Position numbers and translations under genes: made by a program. 64,000 nucleotides of DNA from Trichosphaerium sp. ATCC 40318 (lineage: Eukaryota; Discosea; Flabellinia; Trichosidae): contig JALMLS010000215.1 of assembly GCA_038496445.1 (NCBI GenBank), positions 186,001 through 250,000 of the forward strand, given 5' to 3'. This document shows positions 33,846-46,055 of the stretch, in pieces; the first letter of the stretch is position 1; each line of letters starts with the position of its first letter. The notes under the pieces are model-generated. The model had not been told where the DNA came from. It ran no database searches and worked only from the letters and a program-made list of their open reading frames with translations.

Positions 33846-36800
33846 TCAAGTTGTTTTTGATTTGGCACTTTGTTGTGCCCGCTTAAAGTCAGCGAGTTTA
33901 GTCAGTATGTTAATAGTATTTTCCTTAACAGTGGCAATACAGTGTAGGTGATTCGCTGTGTTTTTCTGTAGGTTGGCATGCATTTCATTTAAGATGATAG
34001 TTTGTTGGTTTAAAAACTTCTGTAGATTGGGATTACTCTTTGTTAGTTTGGTGGCATGGTTTTTAAGTTGAAAAAAGGCTTGTAAAAGATTAATAACCTC
34101 GTGTCTCACTTCTTGCTCATTTTTGGCATAGGTACCGGAAGCCCAGAGTTTTCTGTCACCTGGCGGTTTTCTGCTTTTTTTTTCTTTTGGCTTTACTTTG
34201 ACTACATAACGTGCAACAGCTTGAACATCTAATTTCATTTTTAGTATCTCTCATTTCCACTTGTTTTGGTACCTTGTGAAATAACAAGCTCATCGTATAC
34301 TGCATCATCGATTTCACTTCCCACGACACTTTCACCAAAACTGTTCACTACTGCATAGTGGCTTTGGTATCCCGGTTTAACAGGCCTTCTGAAATATTTG
34401 GGTAAAGGATAAATGGCGTCTCTTACAGAATAATCAGGATACACAGGATACACATTACCAGGAGTGACTAGACTTAATACGAGGGTTTTTACCCCATCTC
34501 CAACATTATCATAGGAGCAAGCATATTCTATGCTATGCTATTAAAAAAGTGAACATTGTTATAGCATTGTGGAGTAAGTTGGTCACATACAGTAAAGTAT
34601 ACGCCTGAACCATAAAAACCAGCCTCATTCACAGCAGTCATATTACCAAACCCGCCCTCTACTATACTGTGAGATGCTGCTCCAGTTGTTCCATGGACCA
34701 TTAATACAACAGGCAACTAAAAAGATGCAATATTAGAATGACAAGTACAAACTTAACAAGTACCTGCTCTGAGTTATCTTTTCTGGAAAAAAGAAAATCA
34801 GCTTTTTTGAAAACACTTTTTCTGTCCTTAGTTTCCTTCCAATCTTTCCTGCCAAACATTGGTAGTGTTCTAAAACAGATTTAGCAAGGCACATTTATAG
34901 TTTGTTGGTTCTCATGTCCACAAAATCAATTAAAATACTGTACTGATGTCTGTGTTTGATTATTTTGTTTGCCCTTCCAAAGCTGTCAGTCAATACATCG
35001 TTGCATACAAGGTGTGCTTCTAAAAGCTTGTATTTATCATAGCCATGCATTTTTGACATCTCTTGTTGAAGGATTTGTAGTTCTCTCTTGGCTACTTTGT
35101 CATTTGGATCAAGAAGATTTAGTGTCCTATAATGTGTTGCCTTTGAAATGAAGCCTCTTTTGTTTACAATTAAATATGAATCAATAACAAAACTACTCAC
35201 ATGTTGTGGGACCTGTCCCATCCATGTGCATAGTGTAATCGTGGATTTAAATCCCATGCGTTTTTGCTTTCTAACCCTTTTGTAGCAAGTCAATTGTGTA
35301 TAAAAGTTAAGGTGACTTGTTTACCTGCAGTAGTATGTCCAGGGCCTGCATTTACAAAGAAAGGAATGACAGTGTGTTTGCAATTTGTACATTCACATTG
35401 TTTTGATAGGGGACTGATTTTAAGTGACTATTTGAGAATATTAGATATAACAATGATACCAATAAAGATAGTACGTGAGTTTCATCATGATGTACAGAAC
35501 ATGCGTTGCATACTGTCAATTTACATATGCGGCAATATAAATCTAGAACAAATTTAACAGTTTTGTAGTTGACATGAACACGTACTATGAAATGGTAGTT
35601 TGTTCTTGAGAGATCTTGTACACCATCCCTCATCTGTGCACAGTTTGTAAATACACGTGGATTCATCTTTTAGACTCCACATGTTGTCAGGTAGGTCATA
35701 CAAGATTCCTTGCATTAACTCTCCTTGCCTCAACCAGAAACTCTTATATCAAGTTAGTAGTTATAATATTGGTGTTGGTACCGGAGATTGTACAAGTACA
35801 CGATTGTATGTACATATTAAATGATAGATCCCTTTTTGCATTGCAATATCAAAATAAGATCGTGTTGGCTTGTTTTGTTATCAGTATCAAGAATTTAAAG
35901 ACAAAATCATACCAGAAACTGTAACCACTGGGCAAGATCAACTCGCCACTGTCTCTTTTCATTGAAGTGTACGCATGATAACCAAAGTAAACGGGCACGT
36001 TGATTATTTGGAGAATGCAGTAGTACCACTGGAAATATCTCAACAAATACAGGGTCATTGTAAACCACTTTTGTAAAAACCATCTTGAAAAAGTCTTGCC
36101 ATATCTTCTTTGATGGAGAAATCACTCCACATGTGTTTAATAAAGTGAGAATAATCGAAGTGTGTCCCTTTTGTACTTGAGAGGTGTTAGTTGTACATTG
36201 CACATATTTGAAATAGTTACCTGCAATTTGTAAGGCAGACATTCCATTGTTGTCAACACATTCAATACTAGTTGTTGATTCAAGTAAAGTTGAAACAATG
36301 TCATGGTGTCCATTGCATGCTAATGGCAATGAGTTTAGTCTGCATTTTTACTATTACATTTACCTGCATAGTGCAAAGCAGTCCATCCATCTTTGTCACC
36401 AGCTTCAACATCAGCAACCTTTGATTTTAGTAAGGTTCTAACTATGTCAACATATCCATATCGCACTTAGGTAGTCAGTAGATTTGTGGTATAATTTTTA
36501 TAGTGACAGTACCTGCGATATGTAATGGCGTCCTCCCTTTTTTATCAACAGCCACGTGTACATCTATCTTTGCTTCAATTAGTGTTTTGATAATCTCGCT
36601 GTGTCCATAGCGTGCTTGAATTTGTTTAGTAGTTATGTATTTGTAGTAATTGCGGACCTGCATACAAAGTCACAAGACTGGCAACATATTCAAATCTACA
36701 CTCTATGTTGTTCTCTTTTACATTGCAACTTTTACCATCCCTTGTATCTTTTGTGTCAATGCTTAATTGTTGATGCTCAGTATTGATATTGTCTTTGTAA

Positions 36801-37089
36801 ATATCTTTATCAAACAATTTGAAATCGCCTTTCTTCATTAATGCGGTAATAGAGGCTGTGAGCTCTTCTAGCGTAGCATCAGACGCTAATGATAACTTGT
36901 TGTCGCTTGCCCATAATTGTCGTTCATCACCTACTCAGCACATTAAGACAACTTATGTAACATGCAATTACCAGTAAAGTATTCAAACAAAGCTGCTTGG
37001 TTTAGTTCTTGTGGGTTTTGCTCTTGATTTGCAGGTATTTGATCATCCTGCAATTCTCTTATTACAATTAACAAAATATTTGCATTCAT
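33846..37089 (-). CDS. Ankyrin / B-box / PARP-catalytic protein, copy A
   Basis: This is a multi-exon gene. Ankyrin repeats come first (about 36620-36230: ARYGHSEIIKTLIEAKIDV, DVEAGDKDGWTALHYAG, SIECVDNNGMSALQIAG). A family-specific block follows (SPSKKIWQDFFKMVFTKVVY). Next is a B-box-like zinc site CRICKLTVCNACSVHHDETH near 35540-35480, then a helical linker. The PARP catalytic domain has VLMVHGTT (about 34690), FYGSGVYFT (about 34610) and DELVISQGT (about 34290). These give the H, Y and an E/Q-rich end expected of ADP-ribosyltransferases. The C-terminal 130 residues form a coiled-coil tail ending at 33846. ADP-ribosyl transfer is inferred. The start is uncertain: ATG at 37089 overlaps the stop of a preceding frame (TAATG). 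Confidence 0.68.
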
Positions 37090-37400
37090 TATATGTTATC
37101 ATACCGATAATTTGTAGAGTATTCTTCTTCATCAAAATCTGATAAATCATCTTTATCTACTGAAGAGACTACTGTAGGCTTCTTTGCTTTTTTGTACTTT
37201 TTCTTTTTTTGTGGTACAACTTTGATTGGGTTTTGTTCTTGATTTGCAGGTATTTGATCATCCCACAATTCTCTTATTACAATTAACAAAAGATTTGCAT
37301 TCATTATATGTTATCATACCGATAATTTGCAAAGTATTCTTCTTCATCAAAATCTGATAAATCATCTTTATCTACTGAAGAGACTACTGTAGACTTCTTT
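37012..37400 (-). repeat. Tandem duplication of about 214 bp at the A/B gene junction
   Basis: Two units (about 37012-37180 and 37226-37400) share long blocks, including GCAGGTATTTGATCATCC and the acidic coding piece DKDDLSDFDEEEY. Each unit contains a TAATG stop/start overlap (37306-37302 and 37091-37087). One unit supplies the C-terminus of copy B and the other the N-terminus of copy A. A 71-codon frame (37304-37089) fuses both kinds of end. Confidence 0.75.
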
Positions 37401-40400
37401 ACTCTGGGCCTTTTCCTTTGTTTGCATATGTATACAACTTTGATTAAATAACGTGCAACAGTTTGAATATCTATTTACCATATAAGTTTTAAATCAACTT
37501 GAGCTTGCACAAACCTTGTGAAACAACCAGCTCGTCATACTCGACTTTTCTTTTGTTTTGCAAATTTACAGGGCTGCCCATTTTGTCCACCACCACATAA
37601 TGGCTTTGGTATCCTGGTTTAATGCACTTACCAGCCAAGTTGGTTTCATCTCTTGGATTTTCTGTTGTCTAATACAGTAAGTAGATAAAACAAATGATGT
37701 CTTTGTACAGGATATACATTGCCAGGAGTTACGAGGGACAAGATAAGTGTTTTTTTGTTCCTTAGTGAAGCGTCATATGAACAAGCATATTGAATACTAT
37801 TCTATGTAAAAACAATAAACAACAATTAAACCATGTGTGCTGTACTGTAAAGTAGATGCCTTGACCGTAGTATCCAACATCGGAGATACTTACAGTTCCA
37901 AATCCGGCCTTTACTATAGTTTGAGATGCTGCTTCAGTTGTTCCATGGGCCATTAATACAACAGGCATCTAAACAAAAAATATATTTTTAAGTACAAGGT
38001 GGACATACTTAAATAAATACCTGCTCTGAATTGCTACTTCAGTAGTAAAATAAAAATGGGAATTTTTAAGTAATCCACCCTGTTTTCCTATGGGAAAAGT
38101 AGACGGAAAAACTCTTCCTTAATTCCCATTGAATTTATATGAAATTCCGTAAGTATTACTCATAGAATTCTTAGAGTATTACTTTTGGAATTGCATATGT
38201 ATTTTATATAGAATTCTCTATGTATTCTTTATAGCATTTCTTAATGTATTTTTTGTAGATTTCAATAAAAAATACTTTATAAATTACACAAAATATTATT
38301 CGATACTTTGGTTCAGATTTAATGCAAAGTCATTTTATTTATTGATCATTACAAAATACAAACATTCTAAATAATACGTACAAGTTAAATACATCGTGTC
38401 TTCATAAACGAAAGAAGTAATTTGATCACATGCATTTTTAAGATCTCTTGTTGAATGATTTGTAGTTCTCTAAATTGGCTACTTTGTCGTTTTCATCGAG
38501 AAGATTTAGGGTTCTATAATGCGTTGGCTTTGAAATGACATTCTTTAATGGTGTAATAAGGCTGTTGCAATGCTTTAATCATCCTAAAACAGATAAGTAA
38601 GAGATATTTATGTTTAAGTGATTTTCCAAACCACCTAAAACGCGTTCTCTGTTACTTTTGGATTAACGCACTTTAACCTGTACCATTGGTTTTTGCACCT
38701 TTAATAATAGCATGTGGATATTGTTTGCTAAAAAACCTATGTACCTAAGGTGTCGATGGTTTTTTGCAAATATAAAACTAAACCCTAACCCTAACTTAAT
38801 TTGTACTTTCATAAACCTCAACCCTACAAAAAACCCTAACTAATGACATTGTTTTGCAATTTGTACATTAATTGTGATAGGGGACGATTTAAGTGACTAT
38901 TTGAGAATATTAGGTATAACAATGGTGCCATAAAAAAAAATAAAAATAAGAATTCTTCACAAATTACCTTAAAAATCCCTAAAACAAAGGAATTTAGTGG
39001 GATTTATATCCAAAACCCGTTTTCATTTTACCACTGTTAGACAACTACGATCAATCCAATTTTTTGCTATTTCTGCACATCTTTGTTGTTGTCCATCAAA
39101 CCTTGAACCTTTTGCATTAATGAAGCTAGCATATTGCCCAATCTTATCTTCACATTTTTCAACTTTAATCTTCAAGTACTGCTTCCAATGTTCGCTGTCT
39201 TTGTCAACAATGTTATCCTTTGTAATCCAATCATGCTTGTTTAGCAATGGAGAAATTTGTCTAAAAAGCAATTTAAAAACAATTGGTAAATGTTTGACAA
39301 GGAATTAAAATACTGTACTGATGTCTGTGTTTGATTATTTTGTTTGCCCTTCCAAAGCTGTCAGTCAATACATCGTTGCATACAAGGTGTGCTTCTACAA
39401 GCACATATCTATCATGACCATGCATTTTTGACATCTCTTGTTGAAGGATTTGTAGTTCTCTCTTGGCTACTTTGTCGTTTTCATCGAGAAGATTTAGGGT
39501 TCTATAATGCGTTGGCTTTGAAATGAAGCCTCTTTTGTTTACAATTAGGTATGAATCAATAACAAAACTACTCACATGTTGTAGGACCTGTCCCACATGT
39601 TGTGGGACCTGTCCCATCCATGTGCATAATGTAATCGTGGATTTAAATCCCATGCATTTTTGCTTTCTAACCCTTTGTAGCAAGTCAATCGTGTATAAAA
39701 GTTAAGGTGGCTTCTTACCTGCAGTAGTATGTCCAGGACCTGCATTTACAAAGAAAGGGATGATAGTGTGTTTGCAATTTGTACATTCACATTGTTTTGA
39801 TAGGGGACTGATTTTAAGTGACTATTTGAGAATATTAGGTATAACAATGGTAGCAATAAAGATAGTACATGAGTTTCATCATGGTGTACAGAACATGCGT
39901 TGCATAGTATCAATTTACATATGCGGCAATATAAATCTAGAACAAATTTAACATATTTGTAGTTGACATGAACACGTACTATGAAATGGTAGTTTGTTCT
40001 TGAGAGATCTTGTACACCATCCTTCTTCCACACACAGTTCATAAGCAGAAGCCTCTTTTACATTGCTCCAAATATCATCAGGTAAGTCATACAAGATTCC
40101 TTGCATTAACTCTCCTTGACTTGACCAGAAATCCTTGGTTTTAAAGTTAGGTAGATCATTGACAATTGTAATGTTTAAAATATGAGTGGTACCGGAGATT
40201 GGACAAAGATGTGATTGTATGTACAAATTAAATGATAGATCCCTTTTTGCATTGCAATATCAAAGTACGAACGTGTTGGCTTTGTATGTGACTTAGCAAT
40301 AGGATTTACAATTGAATGAACATACCAAGGACTGTAACCATCTTGCAAGATCAACTCGCCAAAGTTTCTGTTTTTCATCATGTGCACATGATAACCAAAG

Positions 40401-41122
40401 TGAGCGGGATTGTTGCCTGTATGGAGAATGCAGCAATAACACTGGAAATATCTCAACAAATACAGGGTCATTGTAAACCACTTTTGTAAAGATCATCTTG
40501 AAAAAGTCTCGCCATATCTCCTTTGACAGAGAAATCACTCCACATGCGTTTAATAAAGTGAGAATAATCGAAGTGTGTCCTTTGTGTGCTGAAGCAGATT
40601 AAGTCACAGATAATTTTGTACAAGAAGTACCCGCTATTAGTAAGGCAGTCCATCCGTAGTAATCGACAATTTCTATATTAGTTGATTTGAGAAGGGTTTT
40701 GACAACATTTTGGTGCCCATAGCACGCTAACATGAATTGTATGAGTTACACAAACCACTACATTCTGTATTTTTATATTACCTGCGCAATGCATAGCAGT
40801 CCATCCATATTTGTCACCAACTTCAACATCAGCAACCTTTGATTTTAGTAAGGTTCTAACTATATCAACATATCCATATCGCACTTAGGTAGTCAGTAGA
40901 TTTGTTGGTATAATTTTTGTAGTGACAGTACCTGCGACATGTAATGGCGTCCTCCCTTTTTTATCAACAGCCACGTGTACATCTATCTTTGCTTCAATTA
41001 GTGTTTTGATAATCTCGCTGTGTCCATAGCGTGCTTGAATTGGTTTAGTAGTTACGTATTTGTAGTAATTGCGGACCTGCATACAAAGTCACAAGATTGG
41101 CAACACTCGCTTCCGTTGACAT
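37304..41122 (-). CDS. Ankyrin / B-box / PARP-catalytic protein, copy B (possibly broken)
   Basis: The start ATG at 41122 gives MSTEASVANLVTLYA, spliced by a 43-nt intron to RYGHSEIIKTLIEAKIDV. Ankyrin exons continue to about 40,640. They are followed by the DFFKMIFTKVVYN block, a domain with ILYDLPDDIWSNVKEAS, a B-box (CRICKLILCNACSVHHDETH, about 39,850) and a helical exon ending near 39,023 (KHDWITKDNIVDKDSEHW). About 1 kb of debris (38,030-39,020) then interrupts the gene, and the exon that precedes the catalytic core in copy A is missing. The PARP core resumes at 37,968 (VVLMAHGTTEAASQ, YYGQGIYFT) and ends in DEEEYFANYRYDN, with stop at 37304. The gene may be inactive or may carry one unusually long intron. 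Confidence 0.55.
38030..39020. repeat. Debris block with partial duplications inside copy B
   Basis: 38440-38545 repeats the exon at about 39418-39527 (QILQQEMSKMHG region) with indels, and 38850-38935 repeats about 39767-39853. Between them is AT-rich sequence with telomere-like CCCTAA units. The order suggests a failed repair or a nested segmental duplication. Confidence 0.6.
38777..38842 (+). repeat. Interstitial telomere-like CCCTAA units
   Basis: AAACCCTAACCCTAAC at 38779-38794 is followed by degenerate CTCAACCCTAC and AAACCCTAAC up to 38840. It is short and imperfect. Confidence 0.5.
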
Positions 41123-41259
41123 TCTATGTTGCGTCTAACTCTATTTTCGTTAATATAGTACGCGAGTTGTGTGTTTGGCTGGTACCTTCAGTTTTTTGAC
41201 TTGTTAAACGGTTTCCTTACCTTGCGGTTTTTCACAAGGCGTTGTCCGCCGTGTGGTGC

Positions 41260-41340
41260 CTGTATAATAGCGCTTAAGGGAGATGTGAATCGAACCGCGT
41301 TGTGTTACAGCTTTATTTCTGGTTTATGTAAAAAAAGAGA
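41260..41340 (+). repeat. Inverted repeat, left arm, between divergent PARP genes
   Basis: 54 bp at 41260-41313 are an exact reverse complement of 41516-41569. After a 12-nt insertion, 15 more bp (41326-41340) match 41501-41515. The arm includes GAATCGAACC, a tRNA B-box in reverse orientation. Confidence 0.88.
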
Positions 41341-41500
41341 TATGACGCATTGTACGTTAGAACTACAGCAATGCTTCAATTTATTCACTGTGGCATATCT
41401 TGTACGTATAATTCTTTCACGCAGGGTACAAGTTAAAAGGTTATGCGTCTTATCTCTAAAAAAAAATGTTATGTTAATATTAACGAATCACGTGCCTTTT

Positions 41501-41569
41501 TCTCTTTTTTTACATAAGCTGTAACACAACGCGGTTCGATTCACATCTCCCTTAAGCGCTATTATACAG
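41501..41569 (+). repeat. Inverted repeat, right arm
   Basis: This is the partner of 41260-41340. It ends 23 bp before the start codon of copy C and contains GCGGTTCGATTC. An RNA covering both arms would fold into a hairpin with a loop of about 160 nt. Confidence 0.88.
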
Positions 41570-41592
41570 TCACAACACAGACGACAGTGCCA

Positions 41593-44277
41593 TGGAACCA
41601 CTAGGCAAGTAAATCTAGCATAAAACAACTTTTACTTGCGTCATTTTAACTAGTTCCCGTGTAGATGAACTTCCCAGTGATACAAACGTTGATGAAGATG
41701 ACTGGACTGCTTTACATCATGCAGGTACACCAATACTTTAATTACGGTGTATGATAGTAAGGGACCTTTCTTAGCATGTGATGGACGCAATAGGGATGTT
41801 AGAGCCTTACTTAAAACAAATATAGATATCAACGCCGTTGACAAAGACGGGTGGACCGCCATACAAATTGCAGGTACTCCCGCTGTGAATTGTAAATAAG
41901 ACCAAACAATGTTTTTCAGCATACAAAGGATACACTTCGATTATTCGCACTGTGTTGAATGCATGTGGAGTGATTTCTCCATCAAAGAAAGTGTGGTGTG
42001 ATTTTTTCAAGATGGTGTGTACAAAAGTGGTTTACAACAACGATGCATTTGTTGAGATATTTCCAGAGCTATTACGACATACTCCAAACGGCCAACAGTC
42101 CCGTTCACTTTGGTTATCATGTGCACATGATGAAAAACAGAAACATTGGCGAGTTGATCTTGCGAGGTGGTTACAGTCCTTGGTATGTTCATTCAATTGT
42201 AAATCCTATTGCTAAATCACATACAAAGCCAACACGTTCGTACTTTGATATTGCAATGCAAAAAGGGATCTATCATTTAATTTGTACATACAATCGCATC
42301 TTTGTCCAATCTCCGGTACCATTCATATTTTAAGCATTACAATTGCCAATGATCTATCTAACTTTAAAACCAAGGATTTCTGGTCAAGTCAAGGAGAGTT
42401 AATGCAAGGAATCTTGTATGACTTACCTGATGATATTTGGAGTAATGTAAAAGAGGCTTCTGCTTCCGAACTGTGTGTGGAAGAAGGATGGTGTACAAGA
42501 TCTCTAAAGAACAACTTGCCATTTGATAGTACGTTCACAATCCTACAAACGTATTAAGTTTGTATAGATGTAAAGTGTCGTATATGTAGCTCAACACTAT
42601 GTAGAGCATGTGCTAAAGAACATGATCGTTCACATGTACTACATTTTATTGTCTTTACAACCTTCTAATATTGTACACAGATACAAACACATAGTAAAAA
42701 ATCAAATCAGCATTGTAAATGCCAAGATAACAAACGTCAGATAAAACCATTTATGGCTAACTTAAATCCAAGTACTACAACTGAAGGTAACCTTTAGTTT
42801 AACTCTGTTCATACTTATACAGTGACAATAGGATTGAAAACCGTCAACCCTTGGAACTTGAACCCGCGATTACATTACGCACACAGCTGGGATAGATCTA
42901 ACAATATGTGAGTTTGTATCAGCAATGATTTGCTAATTAGTTTAAAATAGTGAGGTTGTTTCAAAGGCAACACATTATAGAAAATTAAATCTTCTCGATA
43001 AAAACGACAAAGTAGCCAAGAGAGAACTACAAATCCTTCAACAAGAGATGTCAAAAATGCATGGCTATGATAAGTACAAGCTTGTAGAGGCATATCTTGT
43101 TTGCAATGATGTCTTAAATCATAATTTTGGACAGGCGAATAAAATACTCACACACAGACATCAGTACGTAGACATTCTATATTTATTGTAAACACGTGTT
43201 TTCTAAAAATAAAATTAGAGCACTACCCAAATTGTTTAAAAAACACGATTGGGAAGGCAATAAACAGAGGGAGAGTATTATCAATAGGTTTTTTGATGTC
43301 ACTGAACAAAATTCTCCATGTGCTGCCACCAGTAAAAGCTCTGATAGGGTAATAGTCTGTAGCATTTAATCGCTCTAAACCAGTCTAGTTACCAGTCGTA
43401 TTGATGGTACATGGTACAACAGAAGCAGCAGCGTTTAGCATTGTACAGGCCGGATTTGGAACCGTTAGTTCTACAGATGCTGGTTTCTATGGTCAAGGCA
43501 TCTACTTTACTGTACGGCATAGTATGTTGATGCCCTGTTTAATTGCCCTATTAGCGAAGCATAAAATATGCTTGTTTCTACGATAAATCTCCAAAAAAGG
43601 AAAAAACACTTGTACTTACTCTTGTCACTCCTGGTAATGCTTACCCAGTACGAATGGACTCTTGTTGTTTGATTTAAATTGTTTCAAGGTTTTAGAAGAC
43701 CCTCATAATACAGAAATACTAAACTATAATGGAAGGCCAATAAATCCAGGATATCAAAGCCACTATGTGCTAGTAAATGGTAAGGGAAAACCAATTGAAA
43801 AAGATAAAGTTGACCAAGCAGTATTTGATGAATTGGTTGTAGCACAAGGTACAATCAAACAACAAACAAATCTTACTTGATTTAATGCACTAACAAAGAC
43901 TTAACTAGATGTCCAAGCTGTTGCCCGTTATGTAATAAAAGTTGAACATATTGGTAAAAAAAGACAAAAGACGAAAAGCAATAAAACCAAACATAAATCT
44001 TCAAAATCGAAAGCCGATGAAGAATCTGATGATGAATGTGATGATGACCTTTCTGATGAGGTTATTGTGAGGTAAGAGCGCCTAATATATTCTATGGTTT
44101 TAACTCTTATTATCAAAGAAAACTATGGGCAGCTTCTGATAATAACCAATCTGACACAGAGCCAAGTAGTCTTAACTCTATGCAAAAATTGAAGCTTGAA
44201 GTTGATAGCTTGAAGCGAAAAAATGCCGATTTACAAAAAAAAATAGCCCTGCTCGAAAACAAAAGGAATAACCAATA
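41593..44277 (+). CDS. Ankyrin / B-box / PARP-catalytic protein, copy C
   Basis: The ATG at 41593 gives MEPLG, spliced to NSRVDELPSDTNVDEDDWTA. Ankyrin repeats (DWTALHHAG, KTNIDINAVDKDGWTAIQIA) lead into SPSKKVWCDFFKMVCTKVVY. The next exons (about 42,000-42,540) are nearly identical in DNA to copy B. The B-box reads CRICSSTLCRACAKEHDRSH and is diverged from copies A and B. A helical linker (KRELQILQQEMSKMHGYDKY) and a KHDWEGN exon precede the PARP core: VHGTTEAAAFSIVQ at about 43,405, FYGQGIYFT at about 43,485 and DELVVAQGT at about 43,830. The tail is acidic (DDECDDDLSDE), then coiled (LKLEVDSLKRKNADLQKKIA), with stop at 44277. This copy shows no break and is the best candidate for a working enzyme. 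Confidence 0.7.
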
Positions 44278-45200
44278 GCAGTCTGATACTTATACATTGC
44301 TGTAAACTAGTAAAATAACAACGAATGCCTTATCAAGTTTCTATTTGCCTAAAGGTAATTCTTTTTTTTCTTGAACGTTGTCTCTTTGTTTCAGATAACA
44401 AAAAAGTAAAACCAAAAAAAGAGGTTTCCCATTTTTTCAACTTTATGTATACTTATCTAAGAAGGCACATTGTAACTATTGACATGTTGATAACACCAGT
44501 TGTAAGCCTCAGTGGTAGATGTTGTTGCTTTAGAGATAGCCAGTAAAGGATAAATACAGCCAGTTGGTGGATATGCTTTATAAAGTGACATACCAAATAC
44601 AGATGAAGTGCTCAGTTATGACACATCAATTTTAAGTGCATAAAGAGAAGGCGCTTCAGTTGTGAGTGCTTCAGGTGTAGGTACATCAAGTGAAGGCGCT
44701 TCAGTTGTAGATAGTCAAAGAAGCTGTAGCGGCGCTGTTGGAGCTATCACATTGGTTGAAGCAGTTGTCAGTCGAGCTTCAGCTGTAAAACTGTTTGTAG
44801 TTGGCACATCAGTAATTGAAGCATTTGTAGTAGGAGAGGTAGGTGGTTGAGTTGTTGGTGGTTAAAAACCTTGATCTATGGAAAGGTCAAGATACATTCG
44901 TTTCTAACAGATCAATTAATCTGTAAGTCAAAGTTGTTTTCTCCTTTTATTAACTTTGTTTCTACTTAGCTGTAAAATGCATTCCTGTCTTTTTTATTTG
45001 TATGGGACAATCATGTATGAGTGCCAGTACAAGTCATAACAATCTTCACCTAAGAAGTACCACAAAACAAAATGTACAAGGTTATTGTTCTACTTGTAAA
45101 GCATCTTAAAGCCTGCTCACAGTTTTAGTTTTAGGATCCTACATGTACCAAGGCAACTCCAACTTACTCCACAAGGTAAAGTAGTTTTTTAGTGCTCAAA
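44278..45200. other. Intergenic with short degenerate repeats
   Basis: 44640-44860 holds irregular repeats of GGCGCTTCAGTTGT and similar units that read as Ser/Val/Gly-rich in one frame (ASVVDSQRS, GTSSEGAS). No start, stop or splice pattern supports a gene. It could be a remnant of the 3' end of a PARP copy. Confidence 0.4.
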
Positions 45201-45688
45201 AAATGCACGTGTGTCTATGAAAACCTGAGTGGAGAAATTATTTTTATTGTCGGATTCTATGCACTCATACATGTCACATTGGTGTGCAAAGAATCAGTGT
45301 CAAAATCGGTCCGGTAAGCCAGAAATTTTGACTTTTTTGTCGATTTTTTGCTTCAAAAACGAAGAACTTTTACCTCGCAGTTGGTACGAAAAAATTTCCA
45401 GAAAAAAATAAGAAAGGTAACATTTATGGCAACCACGGTCAAGTTCAGCTCTGATTTTTTACGCAATACACCAACATGTTAATGCACGTATTTTCTATTT
45501 TTTTGAATGAACCGCGAGGTAAAAGTTCTTCGTTTTTGAAGCAAAAAATCGACAAAAAAGTCAAAATTTCTGGCTTACCGGACCGATTTTGACACTGATT
45601 CTTTGCACACCAATGCGACATGTATGAGTGCATAGAATCCGACAATAAAAATAATTTTTCTGCTCCAGTTTTCATAAATGCACGTGTT
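45201..45688. mobile_element. Foldback / MITE-like element with about 163-bp inverted arms
   Basis: The left arm 45216-45378 and right arm 45514-45676 are reverse complements with only a few mismatches, separated by about 135 bp. Outside the arms the same word AAATGCACGTGT stands in direct orientation on both sides (45201-45212 and about 45677-45688), which looks like a target-site duplication. No transposase was seen. Because the arms mirror each other, the same 45-residue frame appears on both strands; this is not evidence for a gene. Confidence 0.65.
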
Positions 45689-46055
45689 TCACAAAGACAC
45701 AACCAAAACCTGTAGATGTTCTTGCTGATCGATGGTATAGCGCTGGAATGTCATTAGAAAAGTACTTTTTTATTTTTTTTTGTACCTTTTTAGTGGCTGT
45801 TGATACTGTTGTGGTCTGGCTTGCCAAGTGCAGGACATGTTTCAGATAAAATAAACGTTTGGAGTTTAAAAAATACTAGTAACAACATAGTGGACCTAAA
45901 AATAATCTGTCACTGCATGGCAACTCCTCGAGGATAGTACTTTTAGATTCAAATAACGCCATGTTATTCGTTGCAAGTTTACAAAAAAACAACACGATAA
46001 ATCCAACACCTGTACATGACGGGCATTCAAGATAAGCCGTAAAGAGCTGTAGGGT

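Noticed and set aside
41288-41545. tRNA genes at the GGTTCGATTC words in the inverted repeat
   Set aside because: Neither word has a pairing T-stem, acceptor stem or A box nearby, so only the B-box word is present.
44662-44850. Ser/Val-rich frame as a gene
   Set aside because: It derives from short degenerate repeats and has no splice or start context.
45229-45702. Two similar 60-85 aa frames on opposite strands
   Set aside because: They come from the mirrored arms of the foldback element and have no other coding evidence.
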